NCBI GenBank assembly: GCA_029931535.1
Contig: JAQPZY010001500.1
Span: 1,054,001-1,118,000, forward strand
Origin: Margaritifera margaritifera
Lineage: Eukaryota; Mollusca; Bivalvia; Unionida; Margaritiferidae
Direction: 5' to 3'
Length of the DNA stretch: 64,000 nucleotides
A program made the translations under genes and the position numbers. Below are positions 37,222 to 49,159 of this stretch, piece after piece. Below the pieces are notes generated by a model, which was given only the letters and a program-made list of their open reading frames with translations, was not told where the DNA came from and did no database searches. Within the stretch, counting starts at the first letter, position 1. Each line of letters begins with the position of its first letter.

Positions 37222-38016
37222 ATGAAGAATCATGCCCAGTTAGACAGGGAAAGGTCCCGTTTGAACCAAGCTCGCGATGAATTTGACTATTTTGGTGATA
37301 ACAAAAAAACTATGCGGTTTTGGAAGCCATATTGGCAGCGGAAGAATGGTCAGGACGAAAATCGTTCTCCTACCCCAACCCCCTCAAGGAGCTATCGGCT
37401 GGGGAGGAGGGAAGCAACACTTCACCAGAGTAATCAAGACCTGAGAAGTTACAGGTCCAGTCAAAAGTTGTACCTGCCCAAAAGTATTTCAATGGGCGGG
37501 CTTCACCGGGCGCCATCTGTCATTGACAATACGGATATGGACAAAAAGTCCCTCAGTAACAATGTCTTGACTTTTCCAAATTTGGACTCTAGTCTAGAGA
37601 TGACAATGGAAAATCCAGATGAGGTCAAAGAAAACGGGGAGGGAAATGTTAAGGAGAGTAAAGAAGCTCCTCAAACAGATGAAAATCAAAAAGAGTTAAC
37701 TGAAAAGGTTGTCGAAGAAGAGGAGGAGGAAGACGACATTTATTTATCAGACGATGATCCTGCGGTTTCTCGGGAAAATTTAGACAAAGCTGGAACATAT
37801 TTTGTAGAACATGACTGGATGTTAAAAAATAGATTAGACAAGGACTCTAAAAGATTAATTAGAAGACATAAGAAGTTACGTATTCCTATTCCAGATGACG
37901 ACCCCTTGGACACAATTCAAAACAGGTTGGAGGAAGTCAGTCTTATGGTCAAGTCTAAAGCAAGACTTGGCAACCAACTGGATACCATGGATCCGGAACA
38001 ACGAAGCAGGATAATG
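37222..38016 (+). CDS. First coding exon of an unidentified acidic protein (265 codons)
   Basis: The best protein-coding segment of the window. A TTTTCTGTAG acceptor at 37181-37190 suggests the exon starts at 37191 with a short leader; the first ATG is at 37222. The frame runs to ATAATG|GTAAGT, a strong donor at 38017, ending in phase 0 after exactly 265 codons; read-through stops at 38094. GC content is higher than in the flanks. Residues 1-45 are basic and aromatic (MRFWKPYWQRK at 31-41), 45-115 are Ser/Arg/Pro-rich (SPTPTPSRS), 125-180 are acidic with a run of six Glu (165-170) and DDIYLSDDD, and 190-265 are predicted helical and charged (KRLIRRHKKLRIPIPDDD, then DTIQNRLEEVSLMVKSK). There is no signal peptide or membrane segment. 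I do not recognise the family. A soluble cytoplasmic or cytoskeletal/adaptor role is only a guess from composition. Confidence 0.75.
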
Positions 38017-38702
38017 GTAAGTTTATGGTTACCCCTGTCTATGTATGTGCCTGTCTGTCTGTATGTGTGTCTCCCATCACATAGAGTTCACTGACTTTAG
38101 AATGCCTCATTATATTCTGTAAATTTTGTTATTTCCTTAACTTTAAACCGGCTATTTTCATAAATATATTCAGTGTATACTCCCTCTCTAACATTTCAAG
38201 CTTCTAAAAACAAGTATTTATGTTACATGGACCTGCTTGCATAATAAATATAATTCAATAGATGGAATGCCTCACAATATTCAGATTTATTGTTTACAGA
38301 GGAGACAAAGAGAAAATATGTTTTGTAAGAGCGAGGAAGCTTTAAAAAAAACGTGGTATAATTATAACACAAGCAGATACCCTTTGATTGTCTTGCTAGT
38401 AGGTGGTATTTGCTCTGATCGTGGTCTTGAATAATTTCTCCTTAGCTACTTCACACATTTGCAATATCGTGCATACCCAGTATTTACAATTCTATCTACT
38501 TACAATCGCAGTGTAATAACACAGAACGTGATGAATCTAATTTATAAGTGATTGAATATAGCCTTTGTTAGACTCCAGAGCACAGAGATGTCCCGTAATC
38601 TCAAGTAGCTATTTAAAATGTTGTTTAGAATCTCGAATTACTCTCATAAATCCAGACAAAGTCCAAACGAGAGAAATAAAATGGAGTTATGTTACAGCAT
38701 GT

Positions 38703-39128
38703 TACATGACAATCAAATTTAACCAGTGTATCCAAGTACCCGATGTCACCAAATGACAATCAAGCTTAAGCAGTACATGTATCCAAGACCCGATTACACT
38801 AAACGACAATAGCAATTTAATCAGTGCATCCAAGTACCAGATGTCACTAAATGACAATCAACCTTAACCAGTGGATACAAGTACCGATGTTACAAAATGA
38901 CATTCAAACTTAACAAGTGCATCCAATTCCCGATATCACTAAATAACCGTCAAACTTCAGCAGTGCATCCATGTACCCGATGTTACTAAATGACAATCAA
39001 ACTTAAATAATGCATCCAAGTACCCGACGTCACTAAATGATAATCAAACTTAAATAATGCATCCAAGTACCCGATGTCACTAAATGACAATCAGACTTAA
39101 CCAATGTATCCAAGTACCTAATGTCGCC
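38703..39128. repeat. 47-bp tandem repeat, about 9 units, within the intron
   Basis: AAATGACAATCAAACTTAA then CCAAGTACCCGATGTCACT repeats nine times with small indels. It lies between the two exons of the predicted gene. Confidence 0.93.
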
Positions 39129-39352
39129 AAAATAATTTTTCCTCTTTAATTTGCGAGTGTTATTCAAAGTGGAAAGCAATATCTTTAAACGATCAAGAAC
39201 TATATATCTATATCTGTATATATAGTCAGTATCCATATAATATTTTATATTTTTGTTTTTAAATCCCTAGGTAGTAACCGTGTGTGTGTGTAATATTATA
39301 ACAGTATTACATAGGTGATGTCATTACCTAGAGAATGAACAATGCACTGCCT

Positions 39353-39354
39353 AA

Positions 39355-39402
<48 letters not shown>

Positions 39403-39458
39403 AAATAAACAAACAAACAAATAAATAAACAAACAAACAAATAAATAAAAAAATAAAA
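39353..39458. repeat. (AAAT)n/(AAAC)n microsatellite
   Basis: About 15 AAAT units then mixed AAAC and AAAT. Confidence 0.97.
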
Positions 39459-39639
39459 TTATGATTTGTCAGCTACTATGATGCCAAAGATGAATACAGT
39501 TGTCTCACAGAATAGGAAACTATCTGTATATTTAAACTTCGATCCAGGTATGCTTGAGTTCTCATTTGCGCGTGCACTTGTTTGTCCTGAAATGACATGT
39601 CATAACTAATACGTGATATGAATACGGGTAGAAACCGGT

Positions 39640-39900
39640 AGTAATTTCTTATCAAACGAAACAGCAGATAAAAGATGAGTCATGTGGAGAAGTAAGTCCC
39701 TAAGACTTTTAAAAGCTTAATATTTTCTTCTTTAGGCTTAAAAAATATAAATGTATCGATTATTTTCAAACGTTTCGTGAACTGAACAAGAACTAAACGT
39801 CTTGCCAGCATGAATTATTGTTATATTTCGTGTGTTTACATTTCAAAATCGTGATTTAAATTATTAAAATATCCTGGCTGTTGTTTTAAAAAAAGATTAA
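39640..39900. repeat. Diverged dispersed repeat, copy 1
   Basis: Blocks ACGAAAC.GCAG..GATA, GTCATGTGGAGAAGTAAGTC, TATCGATTATTTTC, CAGCATGAATTATTG and AAATCGTGATTTAAATTATT occur in the same order at 43918-44170. Similarity is low but collinear over about 250 bases. Confidence 0.5.
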
Positions 39901-40399
39901 ATAGGTGTCAAGCTTGTATAGATCCGGGAATGGATGCCACATTAACACATCGATGCCACACATTAACACATGGATGCCAATATTTTTAACCAGTATTGTC
40001 CAGTGATCAATATCAACTTATGGATTTAATCATTAAAGAGTACGAATGAAATAAATTGAAGTATCATCTCTACTGTATCTTTAGTGATAACAATTGTAAT
40101 GTTCACAAATTATTAACTTATTTCATTGTTAGAAAGTCATTTTTATTTGTTTGGTACAGTTTAACGACTTAGTACAGTTCTATAAATATCCCAAACCTCA
40201 AGTCTCTCTTCCATGTTGTCTGCATATTTATCTATCAGTATGTTTTAAATTTATCTATCACTTAGTTTTTAGATTTATCTACCACTTAGTTTTCAGATGA
40301 AAGGGATGGGAATGATGACAATGAGGAATCAATAAAAAAGAAAAGCATGGGGACACTCCGTGCTGAATATTGAATTCGGGGTATGCTTCTTTTCTGCAG

Positions 40400-40468
40400 G
40401 ACGAGCACAGAAAATTTGAAAAAGAAAGTACTTTTGCCGCATTTAGTGAAGGCAGTACGCATTTCTAG
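40400..40468 (+). CDS. Candidate last exon of the 37222 gene (22 codons plus stop)
   Basis: A good acceptor, TTCTTTTCTGCAG, ends at 40399. The sequence after it, read in phase 0, gives DEHRKFEKESTFAAFSEGST, HF and a TAG stop. Phase 0 is exactly what exon 1 leaves at 38016, and the joined text (DPEQRSRIM then DEHRKFEKES) continues the charged helix seamlessly. The predicted protein would be 287 residues, with a 2383-bp intron containing a 47-bp tandem repeat and an AAAT tract. The exon is short, so chance is possible; intermediate exons may have been missed. Confidence 0.5.
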   Translation, partial: DEHRKFEKESTFAAFSEGSTHF

Positions 40469-41589
40469 AAAATTGTCAAGAAAATCCGCAGAAATACTAA
40501 TCTCACAAAAATCAATGAACAAATAATTTCATTTTATTTTCCCGCAATTCTTTCCCTCAGTTTGCATTATCTTCAAAAATATTTTAGAAAAACTATTCAG
40601 TCTTAAATGTCAGATTTTGCAAGAAATAATTAGTTTTGCAGTGTAATTTGAATCATGAAAAATAATCCGCACTTTGGATTTTCCATTTCTCAACCATGAC
40701 GAAAACATGTACATAATGAGAAAACTTCCCAAGCATGATGCCATCCTTTTTGTAAAGTTATAATTAAAAAAGCAGCACGCGTAACATCTTATGCCATATT
40801 GTCAACTTCGTTACCACAAATATAAGTTATTATAGATATAAGGATCCATGATTAAATGATGCAGCATTTGATAATGTTCTACTTTTTATCACATAATACT
40901 TAATTTTAAATTACGATTACGAACATGGCAACCATCGCATTTAAGAACTTTCCTTAATTCTCAAAAAAATCATGGGCTATGTTTCGAATGTATGCTTAAA
41001 AATTGGGAAAATGTAAAAGCAGATGCAAATTACTAAAGAAAAATCCACATGCATAGTTTGCTGAGGTTACGTGCACAAAACTGAAATCTCTCATGAAATG
41101 CTTAGAAGTTGCTTATGACTTTTGCGGTATTCTTTCGTCACAACAGTCGTAGTTCAATGTTATGTAACCGTCAATTTTGAATTTTTAAGTATATCAGGTA
41201 GGCGGATAGATAGATAGATCGAGTTTTATTATCGGTTTTTTTATTATTATTATTTGGCTACTACTGTCCATTTCCAAGACAGTGTAATGCACATAAATCA
41301 TGTACAGAAAACAAATTTGCCAACGATTTGGATGGGCAGATGTTTTAAAGGGCTTATATCCACTTAAAAAGCGAAATATTACATACATAGATAGCCTAAT
41401 CATCCATCTTCACTTTCAGACAGCTATCATTCCAATCTGGAGTGAAGTTTTCGTTAAATAACCTTTTTCGGATATTTTTAAATCTCGCACATAGCCTACA
41501 AAAAGACAAAGAGAAAAACTCCTTTTCCCTAAAATCTGCAATTATCAAAAGCCCTCTAATTTCTATGCATATTTCCGGTCCAGGTCTAA
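40469..41589. other. No feature seen
   Basis: Downstream of the candidate last exon. A few ATAAT-type sequences follow the stop (40523 on), but no clear AATAAA is close by. Confidence 0.4.
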
Positions 41590-41645
41590 ATAATAATAAT
41601 AATAATAATAATCGTCGTCGTCATCGTCATCATCGTCGTCGTCAA
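41590..41645. repeat. (AAT)n-(CGT/CAT)n compound tract
   Basis: Eight AAT units then mixed CGT and CAT units. A G13-like run follows at 41748-41768. Confidence 0.95.
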
Positions 41646-41929
41646 AGGAAACCATTGGTTCCCAGAAGGAGCAGAGACATTTATAAAACAAGTGTCATCT
41701 CCAGTATTTATTTTTTACCCTGGAGTTTTATAAATGGGGACAAAGAGCGGGCGGGGGGGGGGGGGGCGGTGGCCAGAGGGCGGAGAGGATTAGTGATTTT
41801 CTATGCATATCTCGATGAAACAAACTTCGATTCATAATATATATTTTAACGAATGATCGTCAAATGATGTCAATTTATGGGTGTTTTATTTACATTCCTC
41901 TTCACGATATGCGTTTTCCTAAATTTTGC

Positions 41930-42235
41930 TCTGATGAAAGATAGTTGTTCAGACGTTTTCTTTCATCTTTTTTCATCAAATTAGCTCATGTCATGTAATA
42001 TAATGCCTGCATGCTCTTCCTTTACGTTTGACATCAAAAGAATTCGACTGATATATTTGAATGCAAGCGTTAGTATAGCCAATACAATTAACATTAAATT
42101 TTCTCATAAATATTTTTTTATAAAGCCAACATGTCATTTAAAAGCGCATTTTCTTAAAAACTTCTAAGTGATACGTTTTTATTAGATCGTAAAATATAGT
42201 TTAGTTACGATTAAAGCTGACACTAACTTTATTAA
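41930..42235. repeat. Dispersed AT-rich repeat, copy 1 of 3
   Basis: Collinear blocks shared with 53125-53365 and 60215-60500: (C/G)ATGT.ATGTAATAT.ATG, an .AATACAA(T/C).AACAT block, and ACGTTTTTATTAGATCGTAA or its variants. No ORF or clear terminal repeats. Probably an old transposable element. Confidence 0.65.
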
Positions 42236-42300
42236 TTTAGACAACAAAGGGCTATGTCTATGCTGAGGACCACTGATCTGTGTTTTTATATCTTATACTC

Positions 42301-43130
42301 CTTGGAGTCAGTTTTTCTGTCCGTCCGTCCGTCACAGTTTTGTTTATATAATAGTTCCTGAACCCTTCGAGATATCTTCATGAAGCTTTGCACGTTTTTG
42401 TATCATAACTAGACGTTGTATCCCGTGAAATATGGAGTCTGTCTATTACATATTTGAAGAGTTTTCCCCATTTTTATTTTTCATTACAAATTGTGTCCAT
42501 CTGTCCATCCGTCGCACTCTTCTCCGATTAATATCTCCTGAACCATTTGAGACATCTTCATGAAACTTGGTATGCTTTTTTATCATAGCAGGAACTTATG
42601 TCGCATATGCGATTCGACTTTGTCAGATTAACACCTTTACTTATCTCCCAATGTTTGAAAGTTGTATTTTTGTAAATTTATATCTCCTTAACCGTTTGAG
42701 GCATCTTCGTGAAACTTGGCATGCTCTTGTATGATGCTTATGCAATTTGTCTTGTAAAAGAATGGGATTTGTCTGATCATAATTTTAGGAATTATCCGCA
42801 TTTTTAAAAAAAAAGCTATATCCGTCAGTCTCTCAGTCACAATCTTGATAGTTAATATCTTCCGCAACATTAGAGATATCATCATCAGGAACATGGTATA
42901 CTATTCTATCATGACAAGAGTGTAGGTCACATACAAAAATGGACTTTGTCCATGGTCGGATTTAGGGGCAGGCGAGGCGTCTGTCTTGTGGGCGTCGGGC
43001 AATAATAAATAGGGTATTCAAAAGTTGAACAAATGGAGGTGGAGGGGGCAAGGACGCTCCTTGCCTTGGCGCCATTTGGTCTAAGGCCGGCCCTGGCTTT
43101 GTCAGCATATTATTTTTAGAGGGGGGGGGG
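42301..43130. repeat. Degenerate tandem repeat, period about 175, 4 units
   Basis: Each unit starts with GTCCGTCC-like runs, then ATATCTCCTGAACC.TT.GA, (A/G)CATCTTCATGAAACTTGG and later a GACTTTGTC block. Units begin near 42308, 42483, 42650 and 42815. From memory, sequences of this style (GAACCGTTTGA..TTCATGAAACTTGG) are common in bivalve genomes. The fourth unit is split by the hAT insertion at 42951-43095. Confidence 0.75.
42951..43095. mobile_element. hAT-like non-autonomous element with 8-bp TSD (one mismatch)
   Basis: The 145-bp insertion begins CATGGTCGGATTTAGGGG and ends GGTCTAAGGCCGGCCCTG; the ends are inverse copies of the CAGGGCCGGATTTAG type. Flanks are ACTTTGTC (42943-42950) and GCTTTGTC (43096-43103), seven of eight identical. 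It sits within the fourth unit of the surrounding tandem repeat. Related by its ends to the element at 1805. Confidence 0.8.
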
Positions 43131-43917
43131 CGTATTACTCCGTAAGCACTCACTGGAATGTGAAAAATACAAACACTGCTCCACTTCTCCACATGCTAAA
43201 ATTATCACATGGGTAGGCAATTAATGTTTGGGTACACTTTCTATTCAGTTTGGATTGACTGTTTATGTTTCCTGATTGAAGAGCTGCAGAGCATGGCTTT
43301 AAAGACGTATATTCATGGTTTTCAGATTTTACAATAAGCATTTCAAGGATCAAGATGCGTATGTTTCAAGGTTGTATCTAATACGCGGTCGCGGATTTAA
43401 AATACAAACTCGGACTTGGGTGCTAAAATGTGGACTCGAGAACACAGACCCAGACAAGTTTTTACCATACAACAGCACAGTTTGTACAATCTCACAGGTA
43501 TAAGGTTTCCACATAAGCTTGTCAATCCCTCAGTATGATGTCAGATGTCAGTATGATGTCACATGGCGATCTCTTTTGATATCAGGAATACACTCAGACC
43601 ATTCAGGAGGCAATCTTCATCTTTGCAGTAATTTCCTTGTATTTGACATGTTTCTGAGCCAAACAGTGTATATTATATGGCCAAATTACACCCAGAGTTA
43701 TGTACTATTGAATAGGCAAGCCTTTTTGAAAAGCTTATACTTGTTAATGTTAGATGTGCTGCATCGTACGCTTCCAGAGGGTTAGTAAGTTAACAGTATG
43801 TGTCTCGGTAATAGAAGAAATAGCTATCTAATTGTGTTTGTCTAAGGCGTTTGCATGTTCTCAAACCAGAATTACTTATCATAGGTTAAATGTAAAATTG
43901 ACAAAAATAAAATCGAT
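43131..43917. other. No feature seen
   Basis: A short CAGTATGATGTCA duplication at 43531-43562; otherwise nothing recognised. Confidence 0.4.
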
Positions 43918-44170
43918 AATTATTTCATACTATACGAAACTGCAGCTGATAGAAGACAAGTCATAGGTCCCAGAGACTACATTCTTGAGCTTAGAATTTT
44001 ATGTATTTATCGATTTTATTTCAGACTTTTTCAATAGTTTGACTTTAATTCAAGTTTTTTTTCCCCAGCATGAAATGGTTTAATATTTGTATATATATAT
44101 TTATTTTAAGAAATCGTGACTTAATTTATTGCAATGTTTGTCGTGATGCTGTTTAGAATAATGAAATAAG
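43918..44170. repeat. Diverged dispersed repeat, copy 2
   Basis: Partner of 39640-39900 in the same orientation; see that entry for the shared blocks. Confidence 0.5.
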
Positions 44171-44735
44171 TGTGAGGTATTCGTCGACATTAAAAATACA
44201 ATTGTTTGATGCAATTTGTGTCATAAAGGTTGTTTTCTAATTATTGATAACTAACAGATACAAATAGAATTAAATACACAAATGCCGTTTTTCTATCTAC
44301 ATGTTCTTTCTGTCACTTGGACTTATGTATTGGGTTAAATCAGTATTACCAAACCATCCTCTCATCTTTCAATTACTTTTATCTCATAGTATGTTTCTAA
44401 AACAATCTCTTGATCTGCATGTCTGTCTTTTATGCAGTGTGATTGTTTAAGTATCATCTAAATTGTCACATCAAAATACAAAAAACGCACTCCAGATGAT
44501 TCGATTCTTTAATGCTTTACAGCCTTTGTTTATTATTATTTTCAAATTTCAAATAGAGGACTTCTGCTTGCGAGAGCTATGGAAGCTCATTAATGATGTA
44601 AGTTGATACATTCTTTAGATAACTTTAAATTTTAAACTTCTTCCCAGGTGGCACTCTTACTTCTCTGGGAACGCCACTGGCAACTGAAGTTGATTTCTGC
44701 CGCTTTCTTGCAGAAACACACGCTCATTTGTTTGA

Positions 44736-44738
<3 letters not shown>

Positions 44739-44774
<36 letters not shown>
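44739..44774. repeat. Poly-T tract
   Basis: About 35 consecutive T. Confidence 0.98.
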
Positions 44775-44775
<1 letters not shown>

Positions 44776-45146
44776 TTCAAAAGGATTCGCATCAAGTAAC
44801 GGAAAATATATACATTTTTACAGCCTTAAGCCAGCAAATCAAGCACTCCTGTTTTTAACTTGTCATTTTTTTTCTAAAATTCAACGCAAAATTACTCAGA
44901 TGACAAATCAAAACGAGGCTGACCCTAGAGTCACACAAAGCGCTGTTTACCTACGTCTCTGGAGAATAGTTGTATTCTGTGTAGTGTGATATTTACCTAA
45001 CCCTGTCTGCCATCTTTTGGGTTAACCATTCTTGGTATTAGTATTGCCCCGTTTGTCTGCTTGTGATTTGTGTCATCTGAGAAGTTCGGATAAATTGGAT
45101 TCTACTGTACTTTAGAGTATATACCCATTTAATCGTTACATGGTTG
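44775..45146. other. No feature seen
   Basis: The 113-codon forward frame crossing the T-run is not supported as a gene. Confidence 0.4.
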
Positions 45147-45205
45147 ATCTGGAGTTCGATACGAATCTGGAATTCGATACGGATCTGGCGTCAATACGGA
45201 TGTTT
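45147..45205. repeat. About 20-bp short tandem repeat, 3 units
   Basis: GATACGAATCTGGAATTC and variants, then a TACGGAT/ATCCGTA-rich segment. Confidence 0.7.
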
Positions 45206-46010
45206 CTTCCGTATTTCCGTATCGCACACCCAGACTGGAACTATAGATATTGACGAAACTAAAAACCATAATTGTGCAAAATGTATGAATTCCTTTTACC
45301 AGTCTGAATTTCCTACAAAACATTTTCTATGCTGGCATTACCTGTTTACCTCTAAGTGTGAAAATTACCAGAAAAACTAGCAAATAACAATAAATATTGA
45401 ATCTTAATAACTTTATGGAAAGTGAGAAGTATAAATTACGAGTTTAGATTTAAAGGAGTGATCAATTTCTTTTTTGGGGTCAGCATATTTAGCTGTTTTT
45501 ACAAACACCCGCGAGTCTAAATTTTTGTACACATTGAATGCAACTTTATAAATCCCAATTTTTAATTCAATTCATTCTGCGTAGCTAGAAACATTTAAAA
45601 GCGGGAATATATAATGAATACAAAACTGCATTCTTCTTTTCTTCCAAGTTTGAGGAAAATACTCATTTGATGTGGAGTATAAATATGTCTCAGTCTGACG
45701 ATCTTATATATTGCATCTATCAAGAACTTTAAGAAATTTTTAGTGATTGGATGCTTTGTCCTTACATGACTGGCTCATAAGGGAGTAATCTGTCGTGCGT
45801 GATTTCGAGAAAAGATCTTTGAAAGTGAGCTTGATTTGTGAACCCTTTACACATAAAATATTTCGATCCGGGAGCCAAACATCTATAGCAATCACAAAGA
45901 AACCAATGGTGGTTACTGCACCCCTACGACGCACTGGAACGCAATGTCAACAAAAAAAATACTTACATAAGACTTCAATGCACACACTGGTACAGGTAAT
46001 TTTTTGTACT

Positions 46011-46013
<3 letters not shown>
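45206..46013. other. No feature seen
   Basis: AT-rich, no supported gene. Confidence 0.4.
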
Positions 46014-46097
<84 letters not shown>

Positions 46098-46277
46098 ACA
46101 TACATACATACATACATACATACGTACGTACGTACGTACGTACATACATACATACATACATACATACATACATACATACATACATACATACATACATACA
46201 TACATACATACATACATACATACATACATACATACATACATACATACATACATACATACATACATACATACATACAT
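46014..46277. repeat. Compound (TA)n-(TACA)n-(TACG)n-(TACA)n microsatellite
   Basis: TA units, then TACA units with a pure TACG block at about 46121-46142, then about 33 TACA units. Overlapping IY, YIHT and CMYV frames on both strands are artefacts. Confidence 0.98.
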
Positions 46278-46614
46278 CATCAATGAAAGGAATATAGGAT
46301 TTTGCTCGATTTCGTTTAAACATTATGGATATATGAAAGCATACAACCCAACTAAACCATCAAAACTGTTATCCAATCTATGCAAAGGCAACGACACAAA
46401 GCGACAACATTTCCTTGAGAATGAAAATAACATTTTACCAAGTATAATCATGAATGAGAAGATTTGAATGAGTCATGTACATATGTATTTTATGTAAACT
46501 TTCCAGATTTACTACGATTTGAAACATTAAAATTTACATAAGCAGGGAATATCGAGGCACTGAAAGAATATCCAGGGCCTTTATTAGGAATCCCATGAAG
46601 ATTATTGTGATTTT

Positions 46615-46835
46615 TGCCGTATATACTCGCTTATAACTCTTATCCAACTGCACACTGCACAGATCCAGATCTACCGTCGCATAATATACCAGCAGATCTT
46701 GGTGCATGCAGTTTGTTAGGAGTAATCAGTAGAACAAGCAAAATAGACCCTCATCTGCCGGAGCATTATGCGGCGGCAGATCATGGTTTATGTTGTTTGC
46801 AATTGGACTCGATTTGTAAACATGTGTATACGATA
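46615..46835 (-). mobile_element. Palindrome-rich MITE, copy 3
   Basis: Starts TGCCGTATATACTCGCTTAT and ends in the degraded inverse CATGTGTATACGATA. The interior shows the shared GTTTGTTAGGAGTAATCAGT and two nested hairpins, AGATC.AGATCTACCG against CAGCAGATCTTGG, and CATCTGCCGG..CCGGCAGATCATG-type arms. The longest copy, 221 bp. Confidence 0.82.
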
Positions 46836-47464
46836 TCTTATGTTAATGTATTGAAACGGGAGGAATTAACTTTTACAGTATTTGATTCAAAACATACACG
46901 AATTCAATGGATATGTTTATCAAATAGATTTTGACATGGGGTTAGATTGGTACATGTAATGAAAAGATTTATGTCTTTAAAAAAAGTTTATACAAGATAT
47001 GTTTGAGTCGTTAAAATAATGGCTTGAATATTGCACGATAACAGAAATTAAAATTGCGAAGGTTATTGAATTAAAAGTTTAAACACCATTTACCTCAGAC
47101 TAAAATCATCGTATGTGAATGAAAGCATATTTATTGTCATAGTCTTCTCTTTTATTGCCCCCTCACGTCTGTTATGCATATGGATGCGGTGCGCTGTGTA
47201 TGTGTGCGTATGTGATGTTGCATCCCTCCTTTTGCATACTTCGACATACAAAATGTAAACTTTAGGATATGATTGGACTTGCTTTCAGATGTGTATATAT
47301 GTCTTAGAATGTTAACACACTCTGTAAATGAGAGGGAGAGCTAAGCTGGTTCTGGTGTGGGACGGGGGAGTCAGTAATTGAGAATACTGCCTTGGTGCGA
47401 TATTATGTACTTTACGTTTCTTTTCTCGTACAGACGCTATTGTAACAATATAGCTTAAAAGCTG
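46836..47464. other. No feature seen
   Basis: Spacer between two MITE copies of opposite orientation. Confidence 0.4.
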
Positions 47465-47651
47465 TACCGTCTGTACTCGCTTATAAGTTAACTGCATATT
47501 GCGCCGGTAAATCGGGGGTCTATGTTGTTTGTTCTACTGATTACTCCTAACAAACTGCATAGACCCAGATCTGCCAGCGCTTTATGCGACAACAGATCTG
47601 GGTCTGTGCAGTTTGCAGTTGTATTTGACTTATAAGCGAGTAGAGACGGTA
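47465..47651 (+). mobile_element. Palindrome-rich MITE, copy 4, best-preserved ends
   Basis: Starts TACCGTCTGTACTCGCTTAT and ends ATAAGCGAGTAGAGACGGTA: a 24-bp terminal inverted repeat with one mismatch in the first 20. The right half folds into a long hairpin, AACTGCATAGACCCAGATCT against AGATCTGGGTCTGTGCAGTT, around CGCTTTATGCG. Interior GTTTGTTCTACTGATTACTC matches the other copies. 187 bp, no ORF. A TA target would suit the Tc1/mariner type, but the family is unassigned. Confidence 0.9.
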
Positions 47652-48062
47652 CTCGTGTAATTGAACGAGATTCTATGCCGTATTGAAATATATGTAACTG
47701 CATGATTTTTTATATATTTTTTTTAATTGAATTTAATCGTTCCTTTTGATTTGCGCTATTGCTGAGTATTTATTACTTCTCTTGTGAAATTACGTACAGA
47801 TAACTCGAACATCGTGTCTGCAATCATTTGCATTTTTTTAATGTTCTAAGAGGTTTGCACAATTTGAATACTGTAATTATTACATGTCATTTAATTATAT
47901 ACTACCGCTGAATCCAAAATAAGTGATATATCATTTGAGACAATCTTGACTTTTTATGTACTTCAGCTAATTTACTACAACCTAATCAAAGTATCGATTA
48001 TCCGGGTAGTCATCACGATCCAGAATTTCACTTAAGTTTTACAATACTTTTAGCCTATTTTA
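47652..48062. other. No feature seen
   Basis: AT-rich spacer. Confidence 0.4.
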
Positions 48063-48908
48063 TACTGGTAGAGAAAATTTATTCTTACGCAAATGGATCT
48101 GACACAAATTGTCCAACTTATTGGTAGAGAAAATTTATACTTACGCAAATGGATCTGACACAAATTGTCCAACTTACTGGTAGAGAAAATTTATACTTAC
48201 GCAAATGGATCTGACACAAATTGTCCAACTTACTGGTAGAGAAAATTTATACTTACGCAAATGGATCTGACACAAATTGTCCAACTTACTGGTAGAGAAA
48301 ATTTATACTTACGCAAATGGATCTGAAACAAATTGTCCAACTTACTGGTAGAGAAAATTTATACTTACGCAAATGGATCTGACACAAATTGTCCAACTTA
48401 CTGGTAGAGAAAATTTATACTTACGCAAATGGATCTGACACAAATTGTCCAACTTATTGGTAGAGAAAATTTATACTTACGCAAATGGATCTGACACAAA
48501 TTGTCCAACTTACTGGTAGAGAAAATTTATACTTACACAAATGGATCTGAAACAAATTGTCCAACTTATTGGTAGAGAAAATTTATACTTACGCAAATGG
48601 ATCTGAAACAAATTGTCTAAATTACTGGTAGAGAAAATTTATACTTACGCAAATGGATCTGAAACAAATTGTCCAACTTACTGGTAGAGAAAATTTATAC
48701 TTACGCAAATGGATCTGACACAAATTGTCCAACTTACTGGTAGAGAAAATTTATACTTACGCAAATGGATCTGACACAAATTGTCCAACTTATTGGTAGA
48801 GAAAATTTATACTTACGCAAATGGATCTGACACAAATTGTCCAACTTACTGGTAGAGAAAATTTATACTTACACAAATGGATCTGAAACAAATTGTCCAA
48901 CTTACTGG
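48063..48908. repeat. 56-bp minisatellite, 15 near-identical units
   Basis: Units begin TACTGGTAGAGAAAATTTAT exactly every 56 bases from 48063 to 48847, with a final TACTGG. Differences are few (TATTGG, ACACAAATGG, GAAACAA), implying recent amplification. On the minus strand every unit carries CGTAAGTATAAA, a strong donor-like match, followed by TTTTCTCTACCAG, acceptor-like, followed by GTAAGTTGG. Confidence 0.97.
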
Positions 48909-48969
48909 TTTCTCTCCATTACAGAAGTATAAGCATGTAGGCAAGAGATATAGAGTCCGACACTTTATA

Positions 48970-49003
<34 letters not shown>

Positions 49004-49011
49004 TGTGTGTG
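48970..49011. repeat. (GA)n-(GT)n microsatellite
   Basis: GA units with one TA interruption, then four GT units. Confidence 0.95.
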
Positions 49012-49159
49012 CTTGGCATATTTTCTAATATACTAATTATGTGTACATGAGTTGACCATATAACAGGAATATAAGTACATGAGTTGACCATTGAATAGGA
49101 ATTTAAGTACATGAAATTAATAGAAGTACATGAGATGTCCATAGAATAGGAATATAAGT

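Noticed and set aside
38299..38320. Small exon after TTGTTTACAG in the intron of the 37222 gene
   Set aside because: It would be 22-25 bases with a poor donor and would break the phase needed for the 40400 exon.
45795..46323. ORFs of 97-163 codons around 46 kb
   Set aside because: Products of TA, TACA and TACG microsatellites.
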